NCBI GenBank assembly: GCA_947374315.1
Contig: CANCBK010000003.1
Coordinates: 1 to 59,226 of the forward strand
From: Burkholderiaceae bacterium
GTDB taxonomy: Bacteria; Pseudomonadota; Gammaproteobacteria; Burkholderiales; Burkholderiaceae
Direction: 5' to 3'
DNA: 59,226 nucleotides
Numbering within the stretch: position 1 is the first letter of the stretch; each line of letters starts with the position of its first letter. Below, one piece after another: positions 34,764 to 43,646 of this stretch. The translations under genes were made by a program, and so were the position numbers. A model generated the notes under the pieces. That model was given only the letters and a program-made list of their open reading frames with translations. It made no database searches and was not told where the DNA came from.

Positions 34764-34948
34764 TTATCATCCTTTTGATCGAACTGCTCCGCCATCACTT
34801 CACGCTGGAGTCTTCGCACAATGGACTGATGTCGCGCCCGCACAGACATAGGCTCAATCAGGAGGACCAAGGCAGTCACGCCAAAACTGCACCATACATA
34901 AAGTGCATAACCACCCATCGCAAAGAATTCGGCAGGGCTATTCCACAT
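34760..34948 (-). CDS. ccmD: haem exporter protein CcmD
   Basis: 62 residues from the ATG at 34948, whose first base is the last base of the ccmC stop (TGATG). [25 protein letters not shown] with a single helix and a basic, charged tail is the CcmD pattern. A GTG six bases upstream is another possible start. CcmD holds the CcmABC-CcmE complex together and helps release holo-CcmE. Confidence 0.9.
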   Translation of the reverse strand: MWNSPAEFFAMGGYALYVWCSFGVTALVLLIEPMSVRARHQSIVRRLQREVMAEQFDQKDDK

Positions 34949-35718
34949 CAACACTGAACCTCATTTAATTGTTTAACCCAAACAGTATGTGCCTCACGCT
35001 CCAAAATGATGGCACGTACACGCATTAACCCTACTGCGATTGAGTACATCCATAAGCATAAAGCCATTAGCAGCATTCCCCAGAGCATTGTCTGAGCCAT
35101 CGCCGGCGACTTCGTTAAGGATACAGAGGCACCTTGATGCAAGGTATTCCACCATTTCACTGAAAAATAAATGATGGGCACATTGACCACACCAACCAAT
35201 ACCAAAATTGCCCCAGCCTTATCTGCCCGACGGGCATTATCAATAGATGCTTGTAGTGCAATAAAGCCAAGATACAGAAAAAGGAGGATTAATTCCGAGG
35301 TTAAGCGGGCATCCCACACCCACCATGCACCCCACATTGGCTTACCCCAAAAAGCACCTGTCAATAACGACAGAAAAGCCATCCAAGCACCAATCGGTGC
35401 AAGCGCCTGCGCCATCATCGCTGACAAGCGCGTATTCAATATGAGACCCAAACCAGCCCAAACGGCCATGACAATATAGATAAACATGGACATCCAAGAT
35501 GCTGGCACATGGATAAAAATAATGCGGTAACCCTGGCCTTGCACCGCATCTACCGGAGCAACAAAGAAACTCACCCACAAGCCAGCAACCCCAAAAATAA
35601 TAGAGAGCACCCAGAACCAAGGGATCATTTTTCCAGCCAATGGATAAAAAGTACTGGGACTAGATAGCCTAAACCAGTTCATCACATGACTTGTTGATGG
35701 ATTATTTACATTACTCAT
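34948..35718 (-). CDS. ccmC: haem exporter membrane protein CcmC
   Basis: 256 residues, six helices. The WWD block GKPMWGAWWVWDARLTSELI and the flanking histidines in FIHVPASWMSM and WWNTLHQGAS are diagnostic. CcmC loads haem onto CcmE. The N-terminal 18 residues before FRLSSPSTFY are poorly conserved and an internal ATG (MNWFRL) is an alternative start. Overlaps ccmB by four bases. Confidence 0.96.
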   Translation of the reverse strand: MSNVNNPSTSHVMNWFRLSSPSTFYPLAGKMIPWFWVLSIIFGVAGLWVSFFVAPVDAVQGQGYRIIFIHVPASWMSMFIYIVMAVWAGLGLILNTRLSAMMAQALAPIGAWMAFLSLLTGAFWGKPMWGAWWVWDARLTSELILLFLYLGFIALQASIDNARRADKAGAILVLVGVVNVPIIYFSVKWWNTLHQGASVSLTKSPAMAQTMLWGMLLMALCLWMYSIAVGLMRVRAIILEREAHTVWVKQLNEVQC

Positions 35719-36380
35719 TCAATCGCAATCTTTACAGCAGTAGCACTTACCCAAGGCACAAATGCTAATGCCAAAATGAATAAAGCGCCTAGTAGAGAAA
35801 AATGTCCTGTGATATCAAGCCCCACGCTACTGGCATATACAGCACCAGCACCAAAAATTAATACCGGAACATAGAGCGGCAAAATAAGGAGACTCATTAA
35901 CACGCTACCGCCTCGAACCCCCAAGGTTAACGCCGCTCCAATCGAGCCTAGCAATGATAAGACAGGGGTGCCCAATAAGAGTGCAGCCATCAGAACCTTT
36001 AAGGACTCACTATCTAGATCAAATTGAATGCCAATGACTGGAGCCAATAAGACTAGAGGCAAGCCACAAACCAACCAATGGGCAACAATCTTGCCAAATA
36101 CCAGCAGGGTAAAAGAATTCGGGGATAAAACCAATTGCTCTAAAGTGCCATCCGCATAGTCAGCAGCAAACATCCGCTGCAAGCCTAGCAATGTGGAGAG
36201 TAAGGCAGCCACCCAAATCACTCCCGGAGCAATCTTTCTTAATAAAGCAGCGTCCGCACCAATTCCCAGCGGGAATAAGCTCGTCACAATCACAAAGAAA
36301 AATAATGCCGTTAAGACTTCGCTCTTGCGACGCATGACTAATAATAGGTCACGTTGGACGATGGTAATGAAGGCGTTCAT
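35715..36380 (-). CDS. ccmB: haem exporter membrane protein CcmB
   Basis: 221 residues with six helices. It begins FITIVQRDLLLVMRRKSEV and has FAADYADGTLEQLVLSP and SLLILPLYVPVLIFGAGAV, all CcmB signatures. It pairs with the ATPase CcmA to drive release of holo-CcmE. Overlaps ccmA and ccmC by four bases each. Confidence 0.96.
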   Translation of the reverse strand: MNAFITIVQRDLLLVMRRKSEVLTALFFFVIVTSLFPLGIGADAALLRKIAPGVIWVAALLSTLLGLQRMFAADYADGTLEQLVLSPNSFTLLVFGKIVAHWLVCGLPLVLLAPVIGIQFDLDSESLKVLMAALLLGTPVLSLLGSIGAALTLGVRGGSVLMSLLILPLYVPVLIFGAGAVYASSVGLDITGHFSLLGALFILALAFVPWVSATAVKIAIE

Positions 36381-37024
36381 AAGTCAAATACCTGCAAAGC
36401 TGAAAGTGCCAGCGGCTGATGACTTGTCAACACCGCGAGACCGCCGCCCTCAAGATGTTCGCTTATTAAACCCTCCAACTCACGAACCGCATGGGCATCA
36501 AGCGCATTAAAGGGCTCATCCAAGATCCAAACCTGTGCGCGTCGCGTCAGCATTCGTGCCATCAACACACGCTTTTTCTGTCCAGCTGATAGGTAATGAA
36601 CAGGCAGATCCTCGCGACCCTTGAGACCAAATCGCCACAAGGAGGCAAACGCAGCTTCATCGGAAAGTGAGATCCCATCAATAGCCGCATACATACGCAA
36701 ATTTTCAAGGGCAGTGAGATCTTCTTTTAAAGCATCGCGATGACCTAAAAATAAGAGTTCACGATAGTAGTTCCGCGCATCGTCTTTAATGAATTTGCCG
36801 TGCCAAAGGACTTCACCAACCTCCGGGGGGCTTAAGCCAGCCAATATACGCAATAAGCTTGTTTTACCAACGCCATTCTCGCCACGAATATGAAGACATT
36901 GACCCGCAAAAACTTGTAAATTTAGTCCAGAAAAGAGCGCCCTCTCTCCTCGCACGCAGGTGATAGCGTGCGCTTCAAGCATAGGCTGGAGGGGCTGTGA
37001 GATAGAGGTATGAATGACTGTCAT
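36377..37024 (-). CDS. ccmA: cytochrome c biogenesis ATP-binding protein CcmA
   Basis: 215-residue ABC ATPase: Walker A GENGVGKTSL (about 49-58), signature LSAGQKKRVLMARML and Walker B VWILDEPFNALD, then the switch His in LTSHQPL. First gene of the ccmABCDEFGHI run; all neighbours overlap by one to eight bases, so one transcript is expected. No clear ribosome site or promoter was found for the ATG at 37024; the internal Met before LEAHAITCVRGERALF is another start. Confidence 0.95.
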   Translation of the reverse strand: MTVIHTSISQPLQPMLEAHAITCVRGERALFSGLNLQVFAGQCLHIRGENGVGKTSLLRILAGLSPPEVGEVLWHGKFIKDDARNYYRELLFLGHRDALKEDLTALENLRMYAAIDGISLSDEAAFASLWRFGLKGREDLPVHYLSAGQKKRVLMARMLTRRAQVWILDEPFNALDAHAVRELEGLISEHLEGGGLAVLTSHQPLALSALQVFDL

Positions 37025-37186
37025 TGGAAGGAGTAGCTTGAATCAAACCACCCCAGGCATTGTCCAAGACCCCCTCGGGGCTGTCAAACAGCCTAAAACA
37101 GCATTTAAAGAAGAAATTTCTTTTAATTCAATCGCTTAGCTGATTATAAACTCAGTGGCAGGGAATGTTTTATCCCTAATAAATAG

Positions 37187-37380
37187 CTATTCCAGCCTAA
37201 TCCCCACGCTTTTAATAATTTCGCCCCAGCGTATAGACCTCTTCTTCTAAAAAACGCCGAATGCCTCAGGGTTCATTACGTAGTACTTGGCCCCTTCAGA
37301 CTCCAGCTTTTTTTGAATAGAAGGCTACCGCAGGTGCGAATCAGCCAATCCAGTTTTTGACATCAAATTCAGGTACTAAG
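37187..37380 (-). pseudogene. decayed C-terminal remnant of a Bug/TctC binding protein gene
   Basis: This part of the 373-base gap 37025-37397 translates, on the minus strand, as pieces of a Bug protein: PEFDVKNWIG-stop-FAPA, then, after a frame change, IQKKLESEGAKYYVMNPEAF and FLEEEV, then EIIKSVGIRLE-stop, ending at 37187. Typical Bug proteins end FDVxxWxGxxAP...RLxxEGA...PEEFxxFxxxExxxWxxxIKxxGIxxE, so the order is right. One in-frame stop and at least two or three frame changes break it. No other coding signal lies in the gap. Confidence 0.75.
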
Positions 37381-37397
37381 TAAAGGGCTTGCATCAT

Positions 37398-38255
37398 TTA
37401 AAACTGGACTGTTTGCCCCTCAGTCATGGGGATAATTTTGATTGAGCTACCCTTCATGGCATCCTGGAATTCTGCCAATGTACCCTTTGCCAGCGGATTA
37501 GAGTTGTAATGCATTGGCACTACCATTTTTGGCTTTACCCAAGTACGTAAGGAATAGGCAGCATCATCTGGAGCCATAGTGAAGTTGCCGCCGATTGGGA
37601 TCAGCACCAAATCTGGCTTGTAATGTTCACTAATAAATTTCATATCACCAAATAATCCTGTATCACCCATATGCCAAATCTTGAAGCCATTCTCTAGTTC
37701 AATGATGTAACCCATTGGCTCACCTGCGGGGTGGGATTCCATCTTTTCAGTTGCTGGATTTTTCCATACCAACAAGGAGGAATGCTCTGCCTGCACTGCA
37801 GTCACTTTGATGCCGGGCAATGGTGTAACACGCCCAGTTTTATTGAAGCGATAGCCAAGATCGGCAGGCAGTATTCCCAAAGTAATTAATGGGGTCACCA
37901 TATCCGCCGGGCCATATAGCTTGGTGTTATTCATTTTTGCCAAGGCAGGGGCATCGCCAATATGATCCACGTGGGCATGCGTTACCAATAGCAAATCAAT
38001 AGGTCCGATTGCAGCTAAATCGTTTTTGTAGATAGCGGGTGTTTTAGGTCCACCAGTAATCCATGGATCAATCAAGATCATCTTTCCATTTGGACTCTTA
38101 ATTCGAAATCCAGATTGCCCTAACCATAGAAGCTCCACACCACCCTGTACGCTCGATTTACTGGGCGCTTGGGCTAGCACGGGAGACATGGGAACTAGCA
38201 GTAACAGAGAGAAAAATCCAGCGCTGAAGGTGCTCGCAAGGGAATGAGTACGCAT
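37398..38255 (-). CDS. exported metallo-beta-lactamase-fold hydrolase (UlaG-like)
   Basis: 285 residues with a signal peptide (about 1-30, cut after VLAQA). ELLWLGQSGFRIKSPNGKMILIDPW and the metal motif THAHVDHIGD (His93, His95, Asp97, His98) place it in the UlaG/YtkL-like (UPF0173) branch; later ligands are in VTAVQAEHSS, IWHMGDTGLFGD and VPMHYNS. Most relatives are cytosolic, so the signal peptide is notable. Substrate unknown. It lies just downstream of no gene in its direction and 18 bases before the Bug remnant. Confidence 0.87.
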   Translation of the reverse strand: MRTHSLASTFSAGFFSLLLLVPMSPVLAQAPSKSSVQGGVELLWLGQSGFRIKSPNGKMILIDPWITGGPKTPAIYKNDLAAIGPIDLLLVTHAHVDHIGDAPALAKMNNTKLYGPADMVTPLITLGILPADLGYRFNKTGRVTPLPGIKVTAVQAEHSSLLVWKNPATEKMESHPAGEPMGYIIELENGFKIWHMGDTGLFGDMKFISEHYKPDLVLIPIGGNFTMAPDDAAYSLRTWVKPKMVVPMHYNSNPLAKGTLAEFQDAMKGSSIKIIPMTEGQTVQF

Positions 38256-38438
38256 GATGGTTTCCGAGAAATTGTATTGAACTGTTTAGACTATAGCTGA
38301 GAAAAGTGAAGTCAGCTTATATGGCACTGCATCAATTTATGACTGAATGCTCTGAGTTTTTTGGACTTCATTGCGCATCAAATAAAGTACTTATAGATAT
38401 CGTGCGTATAGCCTATGCACCTAATGGAATCTAAACTT

Positions 38439-38849
38439 TTACTTCCAAAAGATATTGATCTTCTGGGGAATTGCAGACTTCACGCTGACTGATTTCTTCT
38501 GCACTACCCCCTGATAGGTGGCTTCGATGAGGTAATCACCGAGGGGAAGATTAATCAAAATATATGGGCCGTCAGCTTGCGCATCAAATATGGTTTGATA
38601 CTTCGCGTTCTGGATCCGAATACTTGCCCCGAAAATCCAAATGCCCCTACCATTCTCTAATTGAGATAACTCGAGTAATAAAGGCCACTGTTTAGCCTCC
38701 CCCAAAATAGCCTGCGACTCCTCTTCACCCACGCCTCCAGAGATATAAGAAATACCCTGGGAATATTGCGTATCCGGGATTTGAGCATGTGCAGCAGAGC
38801 AACACGCTACGAAAGCGGGGGCAAGGAAATACTTTGTATAGAAGCGCAT
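38439..38849 (-). CDS. exported small protein with carboxypeptidase-regulatory-like fold
   Basis: 136 residues. A signal peptide (about 1-22, ending AHAQ) is followed by an all-beta domain with GRGIWIFGASIRIQNAK, DGPYILINLPLGDYLIEATYQG and VQKKSVSVKS, the rhythm of carboxypeptidase regulatory-like / DUF-type Ig-like folds. No catalytic motif is seen. A 183-base gap separates it from the metallohydrolase gene; I see nothing definite there. Function unknown. Confidence 0.7.
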   Translation of the reverse strand: MRFYTKYFLAPAFVACCSAAHAQIPDTQYSQGISYISGGVGEEESQAILGEAKQWPLLLELSQLENGRGIWIFGASIRIQNAKYQTIFDAQADGPYILINLPLGDYLIEATYQGVVQKKSVSVKSAIPQKINIFWK

Positions 38850-38924
38850 ATCAATCTTCGTAAAATAGAATACAAGTGGTGGAATTATTCTACAGCCAAC
38901 TTTGCTTATCGAGCACTACCTATA

Positions 38925-38954
38925 TAAAGCAAAAGCCCCGCACAAGCGGGGCTC
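38925..38954 (-). terminator. rho-independent terminator after the quinone oxidoreductase gene
   Basis: Read on the minus strand, AGCCCCGC-TTGT-GCGGGGCT is a perfect eight-base stem with a four-base loop followed by TTTTGCTTT. It lies 55 bases after the stop of the 39009-39989 gene. Confidence 0.9.
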
Positions 38955-39008
38955 TAAGCAAACTTCGCCGAAGGAAGAAGATGATCACACCCCCTCAGTC
39001 AACGGCAA

Positions 39009-39989
39009 TCACGGAGTAATGATGATCGCTCCGGACACTTTTCTACCTTCAGCAGCTTTGTGCGCTTCAGCAGCCTGCTCTAGTGAGAATTTGGCACCGA
39101 TCTGCACCTTAACTCTACCTTGGGCAATAGCATCAAATACCGCACGGGCATTTTCTTGAAGTAACTCAGGCGTCGCATTGTGTGGAAATACAGAAGGCCT
39201 TGTTAAGAAGAGGCAACCCTTCTTATTCAAGATCTCTGGCTGAATCTCTGGCGCAGGACCTGAAGCTGCGCCAAACAACGCTACAGTCCCGAATGGTGCA
39301 GCACAATCCAGCGATCCCAAGAAGGTAGTTTTAGCGACTGAGTCGTACACCACGTTAGCCTTACGACCACCAGTAGCCTTCATGAATTCCTCGACCCAAT
39401 TTGGCTTTGAGTAATCCACCACCGCATCGCAGCCCGCCTCTTTAGCGGCTGCAAATTTTGCCTCTGAGCCCACGCTGCCAACCACAAAAGCGCCTAAAGA
39501 TTTTGCCCAGCCAGCGAGGATTTGACCAACACCACCTGCGGCTGCGTGAACCAACACAATATCCCCGGATTTCACTTTATACGTTTTTTGGATAAGGTAT
39601 TGTGCAGTCATTGCTTTAAAGAACACGGCTGCTGCAACCTCATCCGAGACATTATCTGGAACAGAAACCAATTTATCGGCAGCGACATTGCGAGCGCTAG
39701 CATATGCGCCAATACCGGCATTCATATACATCACCCGATCACCTACTTTAAATCTTGTCACTCCCTCACCGAGCACCTCAACCACGCCGACTGCTTCATG
39801 GCCTAAGCCCGTAGGCAGATCCAAAGGGTACACACCTGACCTTTGATATACGTCGATGAAGTTAAAACCAATCGCCGTTTGACGAAGTTGTACTTCTCCC
39901 TTACCGGGGACCGGTAATTCTTTATCAATTAATTTAATGACATCGGCATTGCCGAGTTCAGAAAGACTAACAATTCGAGCAGTTGTCAC
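39009..39989 (-). CDS. NADPH:quinone oxidoreductase family protein (zeta-crystallin type)
   Basis: 326 residues from a GTG at 39987-39989 with AAGG six bases upstream. Medium-chain dehydrogenase/reductase without structural zinc: QTAIGFNFIDVYQRSGVYP, GLGHEAVGVVEVLGEGV, VHAAAGGVGQILAGWAKSLGA (cofactor motif, about 148-168) and GRVKVQIGAKFSLEQAAEAH are typical of quinone reductase Qor. It reduces quinones or enones with NADPH in the cytosol. A strong terminator follows. Confidence 0.93.
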   Translation of the reverse strand: MTTARIVSLSELGNADVIKLIDKELPVPGKGEVQLRQTAIGFNFIDVYQRSGVYPLDLPTGLGHEAVGVVEVLGEGVTRFKVGDRVMYMNAGIGAYASARNVAADKLVSVPDNVSDEVAAAVFFKAMTAQYLIQKTYKVKSGDIVLVHAAAGGVGQILAGWAKSLGAFVVGSVGSEAKFAAAKEAGCDAVVDYSKPNWVEEFMKATGGRKANVVYDSVAKTTFLGSLDCAAPFGTVALFGAASGPAPEIQPEILNKKGCLFLTRPSVFPHNATPELLQENARAVFDAIAQGRVKVQIGAKFSLEQAAEAHKAAEGRKVSGAIIITP

Positions 39990-40018
39990 AAGTTACCTTA
40001 TTATTTTTATATAAAAAA

Positions 40019-40471
40019 TTATCTTACCGCAAGTGAGGAGGATGCGATCTCCTCCTCCTCGATTACGGCCCATGTGCTATCGCCCAACTTTTTTACCGCC
40101 ATAGAATAAGTCCAAGAATGGGGAATACCACAACTCCACTGATGGGGTCCATTCTGAATCAGGACATTTACCTCGTTACGCCCATCAAAATAGAGGTGAT
40201 AAATCTTGCCATGAATGGGATTAAAACTAAATTTAGCGCTATGCACCATTTCAGTGGCATCCAATCGCGCTTGCAACGCACGCGCCTGTCTCATTAGAAC
40301 TTCCGCCTGCTCCATGATGCGGTCATACTCTAACTTCGCATTTTGACGCGCAACATTCACGGCCTTATCTTTTTCCTCTACGACCTTAATCGGCGCAAAT
40401 ACAGGCGCTCCCACTTCCATAGGGTATTCAATACCAGCATGCCTTGCTGGATCCGCATCTTCAATTCTCAT
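40019..40471 (-). CDS. DUF2452 family protein
   Basis: 150 residues, soluble. A helical segment with VNVARQNAKLEYDRIMEQAEVLMRQ-type heptads (about 39-75) is followed by AKFSFNPIHGKIYHLYF and IQNGPHQWSCGIP, which match the DUF2452 family of unknown function. No signal peptide. It lies 29 bases upstream of the quinone oxidoreductase gene and 88 bases after the photolyase gene on the same strand. Family assignment is from memory of the pattern. Confidence 0.7.
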   Translation of the reverse strand: MRIEDADPARHAGIEYPMEVGAPVFAPIKVVEEKDKAVNVARQNAKLEYDRIMEQAEVLMRQARALQARLDATEMVHSAKFSFNPIHGKIYHLYFDGRNEVNVLIQNGPHQWSCGIPHSWTYSMAVKKLGDSTWAVIEEEEIASSSLAVR

Positions 40472-40559
40472 GGCAATCTTTAACCCGCTGATTTATCTGA
40501 TGAAAGTGTGACACAAATTCAAAGAATGTGTCGCGACTGCAAAAGTCTGGATAAAGCTA

Positions 40560-42089
40560 CTAGAGGGTCTCAAGACTACCCAGGAGGGCCTTGGCGTGAG
40601 CCACAATCAATTGTTGATCCGCGTCGCTGATACGGGACAAATTGGCAGTCATTAAGCGGGTGCGAGGGTTTGCCTCAAATTGAATGCGATGCTTAATCAA
40701 AAAGTTCCAATATAAATTGGTGATAGGGCAAGCATTTTCACCGAACCGAATATCCGGCTTGTACTGACAAGAGCCACAGTAGTTGCTCATTCTTTTGATA
40801 TACGCACCGCTAGCAATATACGGCTTACTTGTAAAGCGACCGCCACTAGCAAATAAGGCCATGCCAGCAGTATTGGGCAACTCGACCCATTCGATAGCAT
40901 CGACATAAATAGCCAAATACCAATCGCAAATGTCTTTAGGAAGAATTTCAGCAAGCAATGCAAAGTTACCGGTAACCATTAAACGTTGAATATGGTGCGC
41001 ATAACCATATTGCAAGGTTTGTCCAATAGCCTCTTGCATACACTTCATACTGGTTTTACCATTCCAATACCAAGCGGGTAATTTATTATGATGTTCATAA
41101 AAATTATCTAGTGCCATTTGTGGCATGTCGAGGTAGTACATCCCTCGCACGAATTCTCGCCAACCTAAAATTTGACGAATAAAGCCCTCTACGGTTGCAA
41201 GCTCTAAATCATATTTTTTCCACGCCACCAGTACCGCCTCAATCACCTCTCTCGGATTGAGTAACTTCAGATTAAGTGAACTAGAGAGTAATGAATGCCA
41301 TCCAAACGGAGTATCCGTCCACATGGCATCCTCATAAATCCCAAAAGTTGCTAGCCGATGCTCAACAAAGCCCTCTAGAGCCTGGAGTGCTTGGGTGCGG
41401 GTCACTGGCCACTGAAAATGCTCTAGTGATCCAGGGTGATCCGGATAGCGATCGGCAACCTCAGCCAGCACCCCCTTAGTAATGTCATCGGGCTCAAAGA
41501 ATTCTGGTGGCGCAATTAAGCCAGGGCCTTTCTTTGGGAAGGGCTTGCGATTATCTCTATCGAAATTCCACTGCCCACCCTCAGGGTTACCATCTTGATC
41601 AATCAATATCCCATGGGTCTTACGCATGAGTCTGTAAAAATACTCCAGCCGTAACTCTTTCTTATTGGCAACCCAATTTCTGAACTCTTGGTGGGTGCAA
41701 TAAAAATGATTGTCTGGCCGTATCTCCAAAGTAATATTGAGTTCTACGGCCAAGTCTTCGATGGCCTTTGTGAGGCGCCATTCTCCCGGCTCCACGCAGA
41801 CAAGATGCGTAAATTTTCCGCTGACAAGCCTGGCCCTAAGCTCTTCAACAATCGTTTTAGGAGACTGCTTTATATAAACCAGAGGCAAGCCATTCTCTTC
41901 CAAGCGCTTTGCAAAGTGGCGCATTGCAGATATAAATAAAGCAATTCGTGCTTTATGGGACCAAACGTGGTTCGCCTCATTAGCCGACTCCACCATCAAG
42001 ACTTCATCGGCTTCAATATTGAAATCTTTTAGCGCAGCGCTTTCAAGATCGAGCTGATCCCCAAGGATAAGGATGAGTTTTTTCAGCAT
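40560..42089 (-). CDS. phrB: Fe-S bacterial cryptochrome/photolyase (FeS-BCP, PhrB type)
   Basis: 509 residues. It starts KKLILILGDQLD, the deoxyribodipyrimidine photolyase-related family start, with an antenna domain (about 1-130) and a helical FAD domain (about 230-500). Cysteines at 350 (SMKCMQ), 438 and 441 (NYCGSC) and 454 (ENACPI) fall at the same residue numbers as the four [4Fe-4S] ligands known in Agrobacterium PhrB. FAD-domain blocks include EGFIRQILGWREFVRGMYY and WVELPNTAGMALFASGG. It repairs (6-4) photoproducts with blue light. First of a cluster of light-associated families. Confidence 0.95.
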   Translation of the reverse strand: MLKKLILILGDQLDLESAALKDFNIEADEVLMVESANEANHVWSHKARIALFISAMRHFAKRLEENGLPLVYIKQSPKTIVEELRARLVSGKFTHLVCVEPGEWRLTKAIEDLAVELNITLEIRPDNHFYCTHQEFRNWVANKKELRLEYFYRLMRKTHGILIDQDGNPEGGQWNFDRDNRKPFPKKGPGLIAPPEFFEPDDITKGVLAEVADRYPDHPGSLEHFQWPVTRTQALQALEGFVEHRLATFGIYEDAMWTDTPFGWHSLLSSSLNLKLLNPREVIEAVLVAWKKYDLELATVEGFIRQILGWREFVRGMYYLDMPQMALDNFYEHHNKLPAWYWNGKTSMKCMQEAIGQTLQYGYAHHIQRLMVTGNFALLAEILPKDICDWYLAIYVDAIEWVELPNTAGMALFASGGRFTSKPYIASGAYIKRMSNYCGSCQYKPDIRFGENACPITNLYWNFLIKHRIQFEANPRTRLMTANLSRISDADQQLIVAHAKALLGSLETL

Positions 42090-42137
42090 TGAGTCTGCTG
42101 TGGATAAATTAGTGTGAGTTTCATATTGATAGAAAAG

Positions 42138-42692
42138 TTAGCGCTTGTAAAAGCTCAAAGTTACCTCACCCAAGTCAACTCCAAACTTACTCATTTTGGC
42201 TTTATTAATCATGACCTTAGGGGTAACGAGATACATCCAGTCATTAAAGCGCACATCATAGATCGTGCCATCTACAGGTAATGCAAGGGTATAGGTCCAA
42301 TTGAGCGCATTCCCAGCAGACTCTCCTAGCGCCTCACCAACAACATCATCTGCCCTACCAATAAACTTGCCTGGCGAAGTTTCAGTAAGGGTCCAAACAC
42401 GCTTCTGCTTCGTACCATCCGAATATTCAAAGCTTTCATCTAGGGTGCCGATTTTTTTACCATCAACCACTTTCCATGTTGCAACTAAAAGTACTGTAAA
42501 TCGTTTTTGAACCACCCCGCTTCGATCCGTAAAGATTCCATAAGCATCTAGGGTGCCATTGAAGTATTCACTGAGATCTAGATTAGGCTTCTCATTGGCA
42601 TACTGCGTTACTGAAGGCGAAGTGCAAGCAAATAAGCCCGTCAAGGCTAAACTTGCAAAGATGAGTTTTGCCGCAAGATACGTTCTACCCAT
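42138..42692 (-). CDS. DUF3833 family lipoprotein
   Basis: 184 residues. The lipobox LFAC puts the lipidated cysteine at 23, followed by LDLSEYFNGTLDAYGIFTDRSG and RFTVLLVATW, the DUF3833 pattern. The rest is a predicted lipocalin-like beta fold with DESFEYSDGTKQKRVWTL and DDVVGEALGESAGNALNW. It is likely anchored to the inner or outer membrane facing the periplasm. Its stop side lies 48 bases from the photolyase gene, and its start directly abuts the chalcone-isomerase-like stop. Confidence 0.85.
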   Translation of the reverse strand: MGRTYLAAKLIFASLALTGLFACTSPSVTQYANEKPNLDLSEYFNGTLDAYGIFTDRSGVVQKRFTVLLVATWKVVDGKKIGTLDESFEYSDGTKQKRVWTLTETSPGKFIGRADDVVGEALGESAGNALNWTYTLALPVDGTIYDVRFNDWMYLVTPKVMINKAKMSKFGVDLGEVTLSFYKR

Positions 42693-43244
42693 TTAACATA
42701 CTCCTGAAATCAGTGGTGGGGGACAACCCTGGCCTAATAAATCGGCCCTGAGTTTTGGGGCGCTAGTTTTTTGATCTAACCAGATTCCAAAAAAGGCTTT
42801 TGCAAAATCAGCCCCTTGAATTTGAGAAATCATTTTTCCCTCATAAAAGAAACTAGTACCTTGCCTAGGCAAATAAATAGCAGTAATAGTCTGCCCTGGC
42901 TCAACACTTGGAAAAATTGCCGATAATTCTTTACCCCAAGACACCGCCTGAGCCTCAGGCGTACCTAAATTCTTCATCTCAAAGACCGTTCGATTGGCAA
43001 TCGCTTCCCCTGAAAATGATTTTTGATATTTCAGCTCTAAAGCAAATTCTTGAGAATCCTTGCTCGCACCGCGGTAAAAGTTGGCATCGTAAATATGAAA
43101 TCCCCAAAAGTTGAACCGACCAAGACCTTGTAATTGCGCTTGACCCATCATGATATTGATGGGAGGCTCTGTTGCAAAGCCATAGGGAGTTGCCACGCCC
43201 AAACTTAGCGCTATACCGATTACCAGTTGATGAATGGCTTTCAT
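42693..43244 (-). CDS. chalcone isomerase-like family protein, exported
   Basis: 183 residues with a signal peptide (about 1-25). QAQLQGLGRFNFWGFHIYDANFYRG, ALELKYQKSFSGEAIANRTVFEM and GQTITAIYLPRQGTSFFYEGK match the chalcone isomerase-like family, with lipid-binding relatives known among plant fatty-acid-binding proteins. It probably acts in the periplasm, perhaps on a fatty acid or isoprenoid. Directly upstream of the DUF3833 gene with no gap. Confidence 0.87.
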   Translation of the reverse strand: MKAIHQLVIGIALSLGVATPYGFATEPPINIMMGQAQLQGLGRFNFWGFHIYDANFYRGASKDSQEFALELKYQKSFSGEAIANRTVFEMKNLGTPEAQAVSWGKELSAIFPSVEPGQTITAIYLPRQGTSFFYEGKMISQIQGADFAKAFFGIWLDQKTSAPKLRADLLGQGCPPPLISGVC

Positions 43245-43251
43245 CTATTTA

Positions 43252-43641
43252 CTATTGAACTCTTTTATTCACTAGCCATAATGCAAGAGGCCCGACCACT
43301 CTTGAAATCTCATGCCGATATTTTGCAAAGAATCGGTAGCCTACATTCCAAAAGGGCCTGAGTAGCGGCCTAGAAAAAAGCCAAGCTAGTTTAGGAAGAT
43401 TGGCTCGTTTGTATGCGGCAGAAAAGACCTCAACCCCTTGAATGAGCTCACCATTGTCGTATTGAGCGCACATTGAGGCCAAGGCTTGATCACATGAGAT
43501 CCCCACCTCTTTGGGAGAGTATTGATCTGAATTGATATCCACAAATATCAACAAGCCCGCCTGATTGCGGCCAGAAAGATACTGAATTTCCGCCTGGCAT
43601 AAAGGGCAAAGTCCGTCATAGAACATTGTCAGCTTTTTCAT
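43252..43641 (-). CDS. DCC family thiol-disulfide oxidoreductase-like protein (DUF393)
   Basis: 129 residues from the ATG at 43641; an open frame to 43746 overlaps the upstream gene and lacks support. MKKLTMFYDGLCPLCQAEIQYL carries the DxxCxxC motif (DGLCPLC) and the rest has KLAWLFSRPLLRPFWNVGYRFFAKYR, typical of DUF393. It may be a redox or hydrophobic-ligand protein; function is not established. It lies five bases after TIGR03643 and seven bases before the chalcone isomerase-like gene. Confidence 0.87.
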   Translation of the reverse strand: MKKLTMFYDGLCPLCQAEIQYLSGRNQAGLLIFVDINSDQYSPKEVGISCDQALASMCAQYDNGELIQGVEVFSAAYKRANLPKLAWLFSRPLLRPFWNVGYRFFAKYRHEISRVVGPLALWLVNKRVQ

Positions 43642-43646
43642 AGGGG

